Source: Modestobacter sp. VKM Ac-2985
GTDB lineage: Bacteria; Actinomycetota; Actinomycetes; Mycobacteriales; Geodermatophilaceae
Direction: 5' to 3'
DNA: 64,000 bases
Assembly: GCF_026967925.1 (NCBI RefSeq)
Contig: NZ_JAPVBI010000002.1
Coordinates: 797,628-861,627 of the forward strand
Shown: positions 55,781-64,000 of the stretch, piece by piece
Numbering within the stretch: position 1 is the first letter of the stretch
How the letters are laid out: each line of letters starts with the position of its first letter
Notes under the pieces: model-generated
The model's input: only the letters and a program-made list of their open reading frames with translations
What the model was told of the DNA's origin: nothing
The model's database searches: none
Translations under genes and position numbers: made by a program

Positions 55781-56245
55781 GTGAGCGAGAAGGACGGCGA
55801 GCCGAACGGCGAGCAGGTCGACGCCGAGCAGCTCGACGCCGAGACGCCGGGCGTGGACGACGCGGAGGCGCTCGAGGCCGCCGAGGCCGATGTCGCCGAC
55901 GATGCGGAGTCCGACGAGGACAAGGTCGTCGCCACCCCCACCCAGCGCCGGTCCCGGTCCTCTCGGCGTCCGGCCGACCGGACGCCGGATGCCGGCCCCG
56001 CGGGGGAGGGCACTCGAACCCGGGCCGACGCCGAGCGGGCACGCGCCGCGGAGCTGAAGGAGAAGCGGAACCTCGGGCGGTTCCTGCGTGAGGTCGTCGC
56101 CGAGCTGCGCAAGGTCATCTGGCCGGGCCGCAAGGAGCTGATCACCTACACCACCGTGGTGATCATCTTCGTGGCCGTCATGGTCGCGATCGTCGCCGGC
56201 CTGGACCTCCTCTTCGCCCAGGGCGTGCTCGCCGTCTTCGGCTGA
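55781..56245 (+). CDS. secE: Preprotein translocase subunit SecE
   Basis: 154 residues. The SecE core occupies the last 65 residues: [20 protein letters not shown] and one membrane helix. The N-terminal 85 residues are an acidic then basic low-complexity extension, common in high-GC actinobacteria. GTG start. The 64 bases between tRNA-Trp and this gene contain imperfect GACCGA-GTGAGC repeats. Stabilises SecY in the translocon; followed by nusG. Confidence 0.94.
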   Translation: MSEKDGEPNGEQVDAEQLDAETPGVDDAEALEAAEADVADDAESDEDKVVATPTQRRSRSSRRPADRTPDAGPAGEGTRTRADAERARAAELKEKRNLGRFLREVVAELRKVIWPGRKELITYTTVVIIFVAVMVAIVAGLDLLFAQGVLAVFG

Positions 56246-56285
56246 CCGTCCGCGCCTGCACCGCACCCGACAAGGAAGAGACCCT

Positions 56286-57191
56286 GTGACTGACCCCCGC
56301 GAGCCCTTCGAGACCGACAGCGCCGTCGAGGGCACCGACCTCGACGACGCCGCTGCCGAGGCCGGCACCGTCGACGTCGAGACCGGCGTCCGGGAGACCG
56401 GCGCCGCTGAGGGGTCCCTCGGGACGACGGACCTCACTGCGGACAACCCGATGGCCGACGCGCCGGCTCCCGGCAACGGTGGCTCCCGGGGTTCGGTGGG
56501 CGACGCGCTGGTAGCCGACCCCCTGGCCGAGCCCGCTCCCGACCACGACCCAGTGGTGGTCGAGGCCCTCGAGACCGCCGCGGCGGAGGACGAGGACCCG
56601 GCGGAGGCCCTGCGTTCGACGCTGCGCGGACAGTTCGGCGACTGGTACGTGATCCACTCCTACGCGGGCTACGAGAACAAGGTGAAGACCAACCTCGAGT
56701 CCCGGATCACGTCGCTGGACATGGAGGACTACATCTTCCAGATCGAGGTGCCCACCGAGGAGGTCACCGAGATCAAGAACGGCAAGCGGACGCAGGTCAA
56801 CCGCAAGAAGCTGCCGGGGTACCTGCTGGTCCGGATGGACCTCAACGACGAGTCCTGGGGTGCGGTCCGCAACACCCCGGGCGTCACCGGCTTCGTCGGG
56901 GCCACCTCCAAGCCCTCACCGCTGAGCATCGACGAGGTCGTCAACCTGCTGGTCCCGGCGACGACCGCCAAGCCGGTCTCGGCGACCGAGGCCGCCCCCA
57001 GCGCCGGCCCCGCACCCGAGGTCGAGTTCGAGGTCGGCGAGTCCGTCACCGTCATGGACGGTCCGTTCGCGACGCTGCCGGCGACCATCAACGAGATCAA
57101 CCCGGAGCAGCAGAAGCTCCAGGTGCTCGTTTCCATCTTCGGCCGCGAGACACCGGTCGAGCTGTCGTTCACCCAGGTCACCAAGATCTGA
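56286..57191 (+). CDS. nusG: Transcription termination/antitermination protein NusG
   Basis: 301 residues. The NGN domain (from about residue 115: [40 protein letters not shown]) and the C-terminal KOW domain ([20 protein letters not shown]) are complete. The first 110 residues are an acidic extension. Binds RNA polymerase and links it to Rho or the ribosome. GTG start with AAGGAAG upstream. Followed by copy C of the dyad element. Confidence 0.96.
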   Translation: MTDPREPFETDSAVEGTDLDDAAAEAGTVDVETGVRETGAAEGSLGTTDLTADNPMADAPAPGNGGSRGSVGDALVADPLAEPAPDHDPVVVEALETAAAEDEDPAEALRSTLRGQFGDWYVIHSYAGYENKVKTNLESRITSLDMEDYIFQIEVPTEEVTEIKNGKRTQVNRKKLPGYLLVRMDLNDESWGAVRNTPGVTGFVGATSKPSPLSIDEVVNLLVPATTAKPVSATEAAPSAGPAPEVEFEVGESVTVMDGPFATLPATINEINPEQQKLQVLVSIFGRETPVELSFTQVTKI

Positions 57192-57194
57192 TCA

Positions 57195-57251
57195 AGGACC
57201 CCGTCGCCCCCCGACGCTCGTAAACTCGCGTCGGGGCCCTGCGACGGGGCC
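57195..57251. repeat. Dispersed dyad element, copy C
   Basis: Starts three bases after the nusG stop. Two nested perfect 9-bp stems: outer CCCCGTCGC (57199-57207) / GCGACGGGG (57241-57249) extended by GG/CC past a bulged A, and inner CCCCGACGC (57209-57217) / GCGTCGGGG (57228-57236) with loop TCGTAAACTC. The cleanest of three copies. It would terminate or attenuate transcription between nusG and rplK. Confidence 0.8.
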
Positions 57252-57279
57252 GTTCCATCCCGTTACGAAGAAGGAAGTC

Positions 57280-57708
57280 ATGCCCCCCAGGAAGCGGTTG
57301 ACCGCGGTCATCAAGCTCCAGATCAACGCCGGTGCGGCCACCCCCGCGCCGCCCGTGGGCCCCGCCCTCGGTCAGCACGGCGTGAACATCATGGAGTTCT
57401 GCAAGGCGTACAACGCCGCGACGGAAGCGCAGCGCGGCAGCGTCATCCCCGTCGAGATCTCGGTCTTCGAGGACCGGTCGTTCACCTTCGTCACCAAGAC
57501 GCCCCCGGCAGCGCGCATGCTGCTGAAGGCCGCCGGTGTGGAGAAGGGCTCGGGTGAGCCGCACAAGACCAAGGTCGCGACCGTCACCCGCGACCAGGTC
57601 CGTGAGATCGCGGAGACGAAGATGGCCGATCTGAACGCCAACGACCTCGAGCAGGCCGAGAAGATCATCGCCGGCACCGCCCGGTCGATGGGCATCACCG
57701 TCAAGTGA
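57280..57708 (+). CDS. rplK: 50S ribosomal protein L11
   Basis: 142 residues, full length. [36 protein letters not shown] and [13 protein letters not shown] are diagnostic. Binds 23S rRNA at the GTPase-associated centre. ATG with AAGAAGGAAG upstream. Confidence 0.98.
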   Translation: MPPRKRLTAVIKLQINAGAATPAPPVGPALGQHGVNIMEFCKAYNAATEAQRGSVIPVEISVFEDRSFTFVTKTPPAARMLLKAAGVEKGSGEPHKTKVATVTRDQVREIAETKMADLNANDLEQAEKIIAGTARSMGITVK

Positions 57709-57742
57709 CGGCAGCCGCCGGCTGACGGTGGCGTTGCACGAC

Positions 57743-57762
57743 CCGGGTCCACGTGGACCCGG
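57743..57762. promoter_or_regulatory. 20-bp perfect palindrome in the rplK-rplA gap
   Basis: CCGGGTCCACGTGGACCCGG is perfectly self-complementary. It is followed by a second small hairpin (GGGCCT/AGGCCC near 57779-57794). The 128-base gap could therefore fold into a structured leader before rplA, where L1 protein often regulates its own operon. Function is inferred from position only. Confidence 0.4.
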
Positions 57763-57836
57763 CCAGCACTCGTGGGAGGGCCTCGCCAGGCCCGCGCACC
57801 ACGCGACCCCCGCTCCCGGGGGGAAGGAGAACCACC

Positions 57837-58556
57837 ATGGCAAAGCACGGCAAGAACTACCGCAAGGTCGCTGAGCTGGTCGACGCGGACAACCTGTACA
57901 GCCCGCTGCAGGCCGCCGGTCTGGCCAAGGAGACCTCGACCACCAAGTACGACGCGACCGTCGAGGTCGCCATCCGGCTCGGGGTCGACCCCCGCAAGGC
58001 CGACCAGATGGTCCGTGGCACGGTCAACCTGCCGCACGGCACCGGCAAGACCGCTCGCGTCATCGTCTTCGCGACCGGCGACAAGGCAGCCGAGGCCGAG
58101 GCCGCCGGCGCCGACGTCGTGGGCTCCGACGACCTGATCGAGCAGATCCAGGGCGGCTTCCTGGACTTCGACGCCGCGATCGCCACCCCCGACCAGATGG
58201 CGAAGGTCGGTCGCATCGCCCGCATCCTCGGCCCCCGTGGCCTGATGCCGAACCCGAAGACGGGCACGGTGACCCCCGACGTCACCAAGGCCGTCAACGA
58301 CATCAAGGGCGGGAAGATCAACTTCCGCGTCGACAAGCAGGCCAACCTGCACCTGGTGATCGGCAAGACGTCCTTCGACCAGACCAAGCTGGTGGAGAAC
58401 TACGCCGCCGCCCTCGACGAGGTGCTGCGGGCGAAGCCGTCCGCTGCCAAGGGCCGGTACCTGCGGAAGGTGACCGTCTCCACCACCATGGGCCCGGGCA
58501 TCCCGGTCGACCCGAACCGCACCCGCAACCTGACCGTGGACGAGCCCTCCGCCTGA
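57837..58556 (+). CDS. rplA: 50S ribosomal protein L1
   Basis: 239 residues. Starts [16 protein letters not shown], the usual L1 N-terminus; [20 protein letters not shown] is the family signature. AAGGAGA eight bases before the ATG decides this start over upstream in-frame codons. Forms the L1 stalk and in many bacteria represses its own operon. Confidence 0.98.
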   Translation: MAKHGKNYRKVAELVDADNLYSPLQAAGLAKETSTTKYDATVEVAIRLGVDPRKADQMVRGTVNLPHGTGKTARVIVFATGDKAAEAEAAGADVVGSDDLIEQIQGGFLDFDAAIATPDQMAKVGRIARILGPRGLMPNPKTGTVTPDVTKAVNDIKGGKINFRVDKQANLHLVIGKTSFDQTKLVENYAAALDEVLRAKPSAAKGRYLRKVTVSTTMGPGIPVDPNRTRNLTVDEPSA

Positions 58557-58575
58557 TCGACGGACCCCGTCCCCC

Positions 58576-58610
58576 GAGGGCCCCGCAGCGCATGGCGCTG
58601 CGGGGCCCTC
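58576..58610 (+). terminator. Strong terminator after rplA
   Basis: GAGGGCCCCGCAGCGC / GCGCTGCGGGGCCCTC, a perfect 16-bp stem with a 3-nt loop, 20 bases after the rplA stop. It separates rplKA from the rplJL promoter. Confidence 0.85.
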
Positions 58611-58635
58611 GTGCGCCCGGCCCCGCCGGGGCGTG

Positions 58636-58870
58636 TACTCTTGCCGCTGTTCCCCCCAAGACCGCTGGTCGTCGCACGTCCGCGTGCGATCGAAGGTCCG
58701 GAGTAGACCGGACGACCCGCGCAGGTGGACGGTTCGACGAACGTGTCGCGGCACGGCCTCAGCGCCTGCACCGTGAACGTCCCTCGCCCCGTGCGCCCTG
58801 CGCCGGGGCGTTCCTCGTCTCCGGGCCCGATCGCCCCGGGCGCTCCTCGCCGGTGGTCGCCCGACAGACG
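58636..58870 (+). promoter_or_regulatory. rplJ promoter and ribosomal protein L10 leader
   Basis: TACTCT at 58636-58641 fits a -10 box. The following untranslated stretch of about 230 bases contains AAGACCGCTGGTCGTCGCACG and GGTCCGGAGTAGACCGG-type pairing segments, typical of the actinobacterial L10 leader, to which the L10-L12 complex binds to repress rplJL. It fills the 58557-58881 gap apart from the rplA terminator. Leader boundaries are approximate. Confidence 0.6.
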
Positions 58871-58881
58871 AGAGGAGGCCC

Positions 58882-59514
58882 ATGCCCACGCAGGCGAAGG
58901 CCGCGGTGATCGAAGAGATCACCGAGCGGTTCCAGAAGTCCAGCGCGGCCGTGCTCACCGAGTACCGCGGGCTGACCGTGGCGCAGCTGACCGAGCTGCG
59001 TCGTTCCCTCGGTGCGGGCAGCAGCTACGCCGTCGTCAAGAACACCCTGACGAAGCGTGCAGCGGACTCGGTCGGTCACTCCGACCTGGCCCCGCTGCTC
59101 AACGGCCCCACCGCGATCGCCTTCATCGAGGGCGACCCGGTCGAGGCCGCCAAGGCCATCCGTGACTTCGCGCGGGCCAACCCGCTGCTGGTCATCAAGG
59201 GCGGCGTGGTCGAGGGCCGCACGGTCGACGCAGCCGAGGTCACCCGCCTCGCCGACGTCGAGTCCCGTGAGGTCCTGCTGGCCAAGCTGGCCGGCGCCAT
59301 GAAGGGCAACCTCACCAAGGCGGCCGGGCTGTTCCAGGCCCCGCTGTCGCAGGTCGCCCGACTGGCCGAGGCCCTCAAGGAGAAGAAGCCGGCCGAGGGC
59401 GCTCCCGCCTCGGACGACGCTGCTCCCGCCGACTCTGCTGCTGACACCACCCCGGCCGCCCCGGCCACCACCGACGAGAGTGCTGCCGCGGACTCCGCGG
59501 CCAGCACCGACTGA
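58882..59514 (+). CDS. rplJ: 50S ribosomal protein L10
   Basis: 210 residues. [20 protein letters not shown] and [19 protein letters not shown] are diagnostic. Core ends near residue 170, followed by an Ala/Asp/Ser-rich tail of about 40 residues. Anchors L7/L12 on the ribosome. ATG with GAGAGGAGG upstream; preceded by its autoregulatory leader. Confidence 0.98.
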   Translation: MPTQAKAAVIEEITERFQKSSAAVLTEYRGLTVAQLTELRRSLGAGSSYAVVKNTLTKRAADSVGHSDLAPLLNGPTAIAFIEGDPVEAAKAIRDFARANPLLVIKGGVVEGRTVDAAEVTRLADVESREVLLAKLAGAMKGNLTKAAGLFQAPLSQVARLAEALKEKKPAEGAPASDDAAPADSAADTTPAAPATTDESAAADSAASTD

Positions 59515-59532
59515 CCCCCCCAAGGAGACACC

Positions 59533-59922
59533 ATGGCCAAGCTTTCCACTGACGAGCTGCTCGACGCCTTCAAGGAGATGACCCTCCTGGAGCTGTCGGA
59601 CTTCGTGAAGGAGTTCGAGACCACCTTCGACGTCACCGCCGCTGCGCCGGTCGCCGTCGCGGCTGCCGGTGGCGCCGGTGGCGGCGCTGCCGCCGAGGCC
59701 CCGGTCGAGCAGGACGAGTTCGACGTCGTCCTCGAGTCCGCCGGTGACAAGAAGATCCAGGTCATCAAGGAGGTGCGCGGCCTGACCTCGCTCGGCCTCA
59801 AGGAGGCCAAGGACCTGGTCGACAACGCACCGAAGCCGGTCCTGGAGAAGGTCGCCAAGGACGCTGCGGAGAAGGCCAAGGCCGCCCTCGAGGGCGCCGG
59901 CGCCACCGTCACCGTCAAGTGA
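59533..59922 (+). CDS. rplL: 50S ribosomal protein L7/L12
   Basis: 129 residues. N-terminal dimerisation domain ([20 protein letters not shown]), Ala/Gly hinge, and C-terminal factor-binding domain ([20 protein letters not shown]). AAGGAGA seven bases before the ATG. Followed by two strong terminators. Confidence 0.98.
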   Translation: MAKLSTDELLDAFKEMTLLELSDFVKEFETTFDVTAAAPVAVAAAGGAGGGAAAEAPVEQDEFDVVLESAGDKKIQVIKEVRGLTSLGLKEAKDLVDNAPKPVLEKVAKDAAEKAKAALEGAGATVTVK

Positions 59923-59928
59923 CCCCTC

Positions 59929-59958
59929 ACCCGGCCGCCGCCCCCGCGGCGGCCGGGT
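59929..59958 (+). terminator. First terminator after rplL
   Basis: ACCCGGCCGCCG / CGGCGGCCGGGT, perfect 12-bp stem with loop CCCCCG, beginning seven bases after the rplL stop. Confidence 0.75.
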
Positions 59959-59975
59959 AGCACCACCCCGCACCG

Positions 59976-60017
59976 ACGACAGGGGCCGATCCACTCCGGT
60001 GGGTCGGCCCCTGTCGT
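59976..60017 (+). terminator. Second terminator after rplL
   Basis: ACGACAGGGGCCGA / TCGGCCCCTGTCGT, perfect 14-bp stem; the loop contains a further CCAC/GTGG hairpin. Together with the preceding hairpin it should isolate rplJL from rpoB. The following stretch 60018-60267 shows no gene or structure that could be assigned. Confidence 0.85.
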
Positions 60018-60267
60018 GCGTCCAGATCGCTCCGGAGCGCCGGCCGGTCGTCCCCGGCCGGATCTCCGTAGGCGCGTCGTTCACCCACAGGTCCCGGCGT
60101 GGCAGTTCCCGCTGGGCTGCCGCACTGGCATCATCGGCAGGGCACTCGCCTCGCTCGCCCCCGATCCCGCGGCGCTGCGCTCCGCCTCCGGAGCCCAGTG
60201 CTCCCGGGCCGGGTGGGCACCGGCCACCCCTCGCGGGTGGGTCCCCAGCCGCTCCGGCGGCCCGACG

Positions 60268-60296
60268 TGGACACCGGCGCTGAGCAGGGGTAGGGT
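60268..60296 (+). promoter_or_regulatory. Probable rpoB promoter
   Basis: TGGACA (60268-60273) and TAGGGT (60291-60296) with an ideal 17-bp spacer. The predicted start leaves an untranslated leader of about 190 bases before the TTG at 60494, as common for actinobacterial rpoB. Confidence 0.65.
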
Positions 60297-60493
60297 CTCC
60301 TGTTGCGCTGCCCTCTGACTGCCAGCCCGCCGAGACGGGTCACGAGGGGGTGCCCGGGAACGGCTCCGGGCGACCCCGTGTTGACCGTACCGACGGGGCA
60401 GGCATCCGCGGTCAGCCTCGCCGACAACGACGACGACCCAGGACGAACTGCACCCACCGCCCGCACGTCGTGAGGTCCTCGAAAGGACGCATC

Positions 60494-63400
60494 TTGGCAG
60501 GCTCTCGCCCCACCAGCATCACCCCCGGCACCACCGAGTCCAGCAGCACCCCGACCACCGCGGTCGACGTGCAGCCCGGTCCCCGCACCGGCGGCACCGA
60601 CCACCAGAAGATCCCCGGCGCGCCGCTGCGCGTCTCGTTCGCCAAGATCCACGAGCCGCTCGAGGTCCCGGACCTGCTCGCGCTCCAGACCGCCTCCTTC
60701 GACTGGCTGGTCGGGAGCCCCGCGTGGCGGGCCACCCTCGCGCCCGAGGAGCAGGCCGGCGCGGTGGGCGGCCTGGCGGAGATCCTCGAGGAGATCTCCC
60801 CGATCGAGGACTTCAGCGGCTCGATGTCGCTGTCCTTCTCCAACCCGCGCTTCGAGGACGTCAAGGCGTCGCTCGAGGAGTGCAAGGACAAGGACATGAC
60901 CTACGCGGCGCCGCTGTTCGTCACCGCCGAGTTCATGAACAACACCACCGGCGAGATCAAGAGCCAGACGGTGTTCATGGGCGACTTCCCGGTCATGACG
61001 AGCAAGGGCACGTTCGTCATCAACGGGACCGAGCGCGTCGTCGTCTCCCAGCTGGTCCGCAGCCCCGGCGTCTACTTCGACAAGAGCCTGGACAAGACGT
61101 CGGACAAGGACGTCTACAGCGCCAAGGTGATCCCCAGCCGCGGTGCGTGGCTGGAGTTCGACGTCGACAAGCGCGACACCGTGGGCGTCCGGATCGACCG
61201 CAAGCGCCGCCAGCCGGTCAGCGTCCTGCTCAAGGCCCTCGGCTGGACCGAGGACCGCATCCGCGAGCACTTCCAGTGGTCGCCCACGATGCTGGCCACC
61301 CTGGAGAAGGACCACCTCGCCGGCCAGGACGAGGCGCTGCTGGACATCTACCGCAAGCTGCGCCCGGGCGAGCCGCCGACGCGTGAGTCGGCACAGGCGC
61401 TGCTGGAGAACCTCTTCTTCAACCCGAAGCGCTACGACCTGGCGAAGGTCGGCCGCTACAAGGTGAACAAGAAGCTCGGCGTCGAGGTGCCCAAGGGCAC
61501 CTCCACGCTGACCGAGGACGACATCGTCGCCACCATCGAGTACGTGGTGCGCCTGCACGCCGGCGAGCCCGACCACGGCGTCGACGACATCGACCACTTC
61601 GGCAACCGGCGCCTGCGCACGGTCGGCGAGCTGATCCAGAACCAGATCCGGGTCGGTCTCTCCCGCATGGAGCGCGTCGTGCGCGAGCGGATGACGACGC
61701 AGGACGTCGAGGCGATCACGCCGCAGACCCTGATCAACATCCGGCCGGTCGTCGCCTCCATCAAGGAGTTCTTCGGCACCAGCCAGCTCTCGCAGTTCAT
61801 GGACCAGACCAACCCGCTCGCGGGCCTGACCCACAAGCGTCGCCTGTCGGCGCTGGGTCCGGGTGGTCTCTCCCGTGAGCGCGCGGGCATGGAGGTCCGC
61901 GACGTGCACCCGAGCCACTACGGCCGGATGTGCCCGATCGAGACGCCGGAAGGCCCGAACATCGGCCTGATCGGCTCGCTGTCCTCCTTCGGTCGGGTCA
62001 ACCCGTTCGGGTTCATCGAGACCCCGTACCGCAAGGTCGAGAACGGCACGGTCACCGACCAGATCGACTACCTCACCGCGGACGAGGAGGACCGCTTCGT
62101 CGTCGCCCAGGCCAACTCGCCGCTGGACGCGACGGGCCGGTTCGCCGAGGACCTGGTCCTGGTCCGCACCAAGGGCGGCGAGACCACCGACCTCGCCCCG
62201 GAGAACGTCGACTACATGGACGTCTCGCCGCGGCAGATGACCTCGGTCGCGACGGCGATGATCCCGTTCCTCGAGCACGACGACGCGAACCGGGCCCTGA
62301 TGGGCGCGAACATGCAGCGTCAGGCGGTGCCGCTGCTGCGCAGCGAGGCGCCGCTGGTCGGCACCGGCATGGAGCTGCGTGCCGCCGTCGACGCCGGCGA
62401 CGTCGTGGTGGCCGAGAAGGCCGGCGTGGTCGAGGACTCCACCGCCGACTACGTCACCGTGATGGCCGACGACGGGACCCGGCAGACGTACCGGCTGCTG
62501 AAGTTCCAGCGCTCGAACCAGGGCACCTCGATCAACCAGAGCCCGGTGGTCGAGGAGGGCCAGCGGGTCGAGGTCGGTCAGGTCGTCGCCGACGGCCCGT
62601 GCACCGACGAGGGCGAGATGGCGCTGGGCAAGAACCTGCTCGTCGCCTTCATGCCCTGGGAGGGTCACAACTACGAGGACGCGATCATCCTGTCGCAGCG
62701 CCTCGTGCAGGACGACGTCCTGTCCTCGATCCACATCGAGGAGTTCGAGGTCGACGCCCGCGACACCAAGCTCGGTGCCGAGGAGATCACCCGGGACATC
62801 CCGAACGTCTCCGAGGAGGTCCTCGCCGACCTCGACGAGCGCGGGATCATCCGGATCGGTGCCGAGGTCGTCCCCGGCGACATCCTCGTCGGCAAGGTCA
62901 CGCCCAAGGGCGAGACCGAGCTGACCCCCGAGGAGCGGCTGCTGCGGGCGATCTTCGGTGAGAAGGCCCGCGAGGTGCGCGACACCAGCCTCAAGGTCAA
63001 GCACGGTGAGTCCGGCAAGGTCATCGGCGTCCGGGTCTTCTCCCGCGAGGACGGCGACGAGCTCCCCGCCGGCGTGAACGAGCTCATCCGGGTCTACGTG
63101 GCCCAGATGCGCAAGATCAGCGACGGCGACAAGCTGGCCGGCCGGCACGGGAACAAGGGCGTCATCTCCAAGATCCTCCCGCAGGAGGACATGCCGTTCC
63201 TCGAGGACGGCACCCCGGTCGACATCGTGCTCAACCCGCTGGGCGTGCCCGGTCGGATGAACGTCGGCCAGGTGCTGGAGATGCACCTCGGGTGGATCGC
63301 CAAGCAGGGCTGGGAGGTCGAGGGCACCCCGGAGTGGGCTGCGAAGCTGCCCGCCGCCGCCCGTCAGGCCGCTCCCGGCACCCGCACCGCGACCCCGGTG

Positions 63401-64000
63401 TTCGACGGCGCCAAGGAGGAGGAGCTCATCGGCCTGCTCGGCTCGACGACGCCGAACCGCAACGGCGACCGGATGGTCAAGGAGACCGGCAAGGCGCGGC
63501 TGTTCGACGGCCGCTCCGGGGAGCCCTTCCCCGAGCCGATCGCCGTGGGGTACGTCTACATCCTGAAGCTGCTGCACCTGGTGGACGACAAGATCCACGC
63601 CCGCTCCACCGGCCCGTACTCGATGATCACGCAGCAGCCGCTGGGTGGTAAGGCGCAGTTCGGTGGTCAGCGCTTCGGTGAGATGGAGTGCTGGGCGATG
63701 CAGGCCTACGGCGCCGCCTACGCGCTGCAGGAGCTCCTCACCATCAAGTCCGACGACATCCTCGGCCGCGTCAAGGTGTACGAGGCGATCGTCAAGGGCG
63801 AGAACATCCCGGAGCCGGGCATCCCGGAGTCCTTCAAGGTGCTGCTCAAGGAGCTCCAGTCGCTCTGCCTGAACGTGGAGGTCCTCTCCGGCGACGGGCA
63901 GGCGATCGAGCTGCGTGACACCGACGACGAGGTCTTCCGCGCCGCGGAGGAGCTGGGCATCGACCTCAGCCGTCGCGAGCCGTCGTCCGTCGAGGACGTC
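60494..64000 (+). CDS. rpoB: DNA-directed RNA polymerase subunit beta, C-terminus beyond window
   Basis: 1169 codons open to the window end without a stop. TTG start at 60494 with AAAGGA seven bases upstream; translation [12 protein letters not shown] continues into a variable Ser/Thr-rich N-terminus, then [20 protein letters not shown]. The rifampicin region [19 protein letters not shown] and [20 protein letters not shown], and the catalytic-core blocks [20 protein letters not shown] and [20 protein letters not shown] are intact. Rifampicin-region residues match those of naturally sensitive species. The window ends in VEDV near the C-terminus; rpoC is expected beyond it. Confidence 0.98.
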   Translation, partial: MAGSRPTSITPGTTESSSTPTTAVDVQPGPRTGGTDHQKIPGAPLRVSFAKIHEPLEVPDLLALQTASFDWLVGSPAWRATLAPEEQAGAVGGLAEILEEISPIEDFSGSMSLSFSNPRFEDVKASLEECKDKDMTYAAPLFVTAEFMNNTTGEIKSQTVFMGDFPVMTSKGTFVINGTERVVVSQLVRSPGVYFDKSLDKTSDKDVYSAKVIPSRGAWLEFDVDKRDTVGVRIDRKRRQPVSVLLKALGWTEDRIREHFQWSPTMLATLEKDHLAGQDEALLDIYRKLRPGEPPTRESAQALLENLFFNPKRYDLAKVGRYKVNKKLGVEVPKGTSTLTEDDIVATIEYVVRLHAGEPDHGVDDIDHFGNRRLRTVGELIQNQIRVGLSRMERVVRERMTTQDVEAITPQTLINIRPVVASIKEFFGTSQLSQFMDQTNPLAGLTHKRRLSALGPGGLSRERAGMEVRDVHPSHYGRMCPIETPEGPNIGLIGSLSSFGRVNPFGFIETPYRKVENGTVTDQIDYLTADEEDRFVVAQANSPLDATGRFAEDLVLVRTKGGETTDLAPENVDYMDVSPRQMTSVATAMIPFLEHDDANRALMGANMQRQAVPLLRSEAPLVGTGMELRAAVDAGDVVVAEKAGVVEDSTADYVTVMADDGTRQTYRLLKFQRSNQGTSINQSPVVEEGQRVEVGQVVADGPCTDEGEMALGKNLLVAFMPWEGHNYEDAIILSQRLVQDDVLSSIHIEEFEVDARDTKLGAEEITRDIPNVSEEVLADLDERGIIRIGAEVVPGDILVGKVTPKGETELTPEERLLRAIFGEKAREVRDTSLKVKHGESGKVIGVRVFSREDGDELPAGVNELIRVYVAQMRKISDGDKLAGRHGNKGVISKILPQEDMPFLEDGTPVDIVLNPLGVPGRMNVGQVLEMHLGWIAKQGWEVEGTPEWAAKLPAAARQAAPGTRTATPVFDGAKEEELIGLLGSTTPNRNGDRMVKETGKARLFDGRSGEPFPEPIAVGYVYILKLLHLVDDKIHARSTGPYSMITQQPLGGKAQFGGQRFGEMECWAMQAYGAAYALQELLTIKSDDILGRVKVYEAIVKGENIPEPGIPESFKVLLKELQSLCLNVEVLSGDGQAIELRDTDDEVFRAAEELGIDLSRREPSSVEDV

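Noticed and set aside
58557..58612. Fourth copy of the dispersed dyad element after rplA
   Set aside because: It shares only the GGACCCCGTC start. The hairpin is a simple 16-bp stem without the nested inner stem, bulged A or TCG...CTC loop, so it is listed as an ordinary terminator.
61801..61850. RpoB rifampicin region reads DQTNPLAG instead of the E. coli/M. tuberculosis DQNNPLS
   Set aside because: The Thr and Ala at these positions are also the wild-type residues in rifampicin-sensitive Bacillus RpoB, so this is natural variation, not evidence of resistance.
60131..63598. Very long open frame antisense to rpoB (over 1,100 codons), and similar long antisense frames throughout
   Set aside because: In very high-GC DNA, stop codons are rare in the complementary frames. 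The translations are Arg/Gly/Ala/His-rich, match no family and lie fully opposite proven genes.

Overview
The window is a chromosomal stretch from a very high-GC actinobacterium. Rare A/T third positions, frequent GTG starts, a TTG start for rpoB, several apparently leaderless genes, MenA-MenG menaquinone synthesis, System II (CcsB/ResB) cytochrome c maturation, KorAB and a HadAB pair all fit. The overall character suggests a Geodermatophilaceae-like organism (Blastococcus, Modestobacter or Geodermatophilus type); this family assignment is an inference from sequence style. Gene order resembles the Mycobacterium tuberculosis region from hemL (Rv0524) to rpoB (Rv0667), with a complete nuo operon and other genes inserted. 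No insertion sequence, prophage, integrase or CRISPR array was seen; it is a core-genome region.

Layout. 1-6270: end of hemB, then hemL, a histidine phosphatase, a TlpA-like lipoprotein, ccdA, resB and ccsB as one tightly overlapping heme and cytochrome c maturation operon. 6271-8139: small hypothetical proteins, an Lrp/AsnC regulator and a DUF4229 membrane protein. 8140-19232: menaquinone genes menA, menE, menC, menD, menF and menG, with a VTT membrane protein, a CDP-alcohol phosphatidyltransferase and a GGDEF-EAL protein among them; menB is absent. 19229-20743: a phosphotransferase and a regulatory intergenic stretch with hairpins, a Pro-rich mini-gene and two CRP-type operators. 20744-37188: the 14-gene nuoA-N operon for complex I. 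37271-41697: polyprenyl diphosphate synthase, a sugar-dehydrogenase lipoprotein, and a divergent pyridoxamine-phosphate-oxidase-like/MocR pair. 41861-47226: korBA, htpX, yajQ, tRNA-Tyr and an orphan Tad-like gene.

47227-52678 is the least ordinary part: a cluster of four DnaA-box-like sequences, an EspC/WXG-like small protein overlapping a 679-residue protein of unknown function, a 30-codon gene with a strong ribosome binding site whose peptide ends in two perfect RNWKWG repeats, and a membrane GGDEF-EAL protein with a degenerate GGDEF but intact EAL motif. 52780-64000: tRNA-Thr, tRNA-Met, rpmG, hadAB, an aminotransferase, tRNA-Trp, secE, nusG, rplKA, an L10 leader, rplJL and the start of rpoB (running off the end).

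The genes combine into a respiratory block: CcsB/ResB mature cytochromes c, Men proteins plus the polyprenyl synthase make menaquinone, Nuo reduces it with NADH, and KorAB feeds low-potential electrons from 2-oxoglutarate. The last third is translation and transcription machinery. A dyad element of about 57 bp occurs three times directly after stop codons and looks like a lineage-specific terminator or extragenic repeat family.
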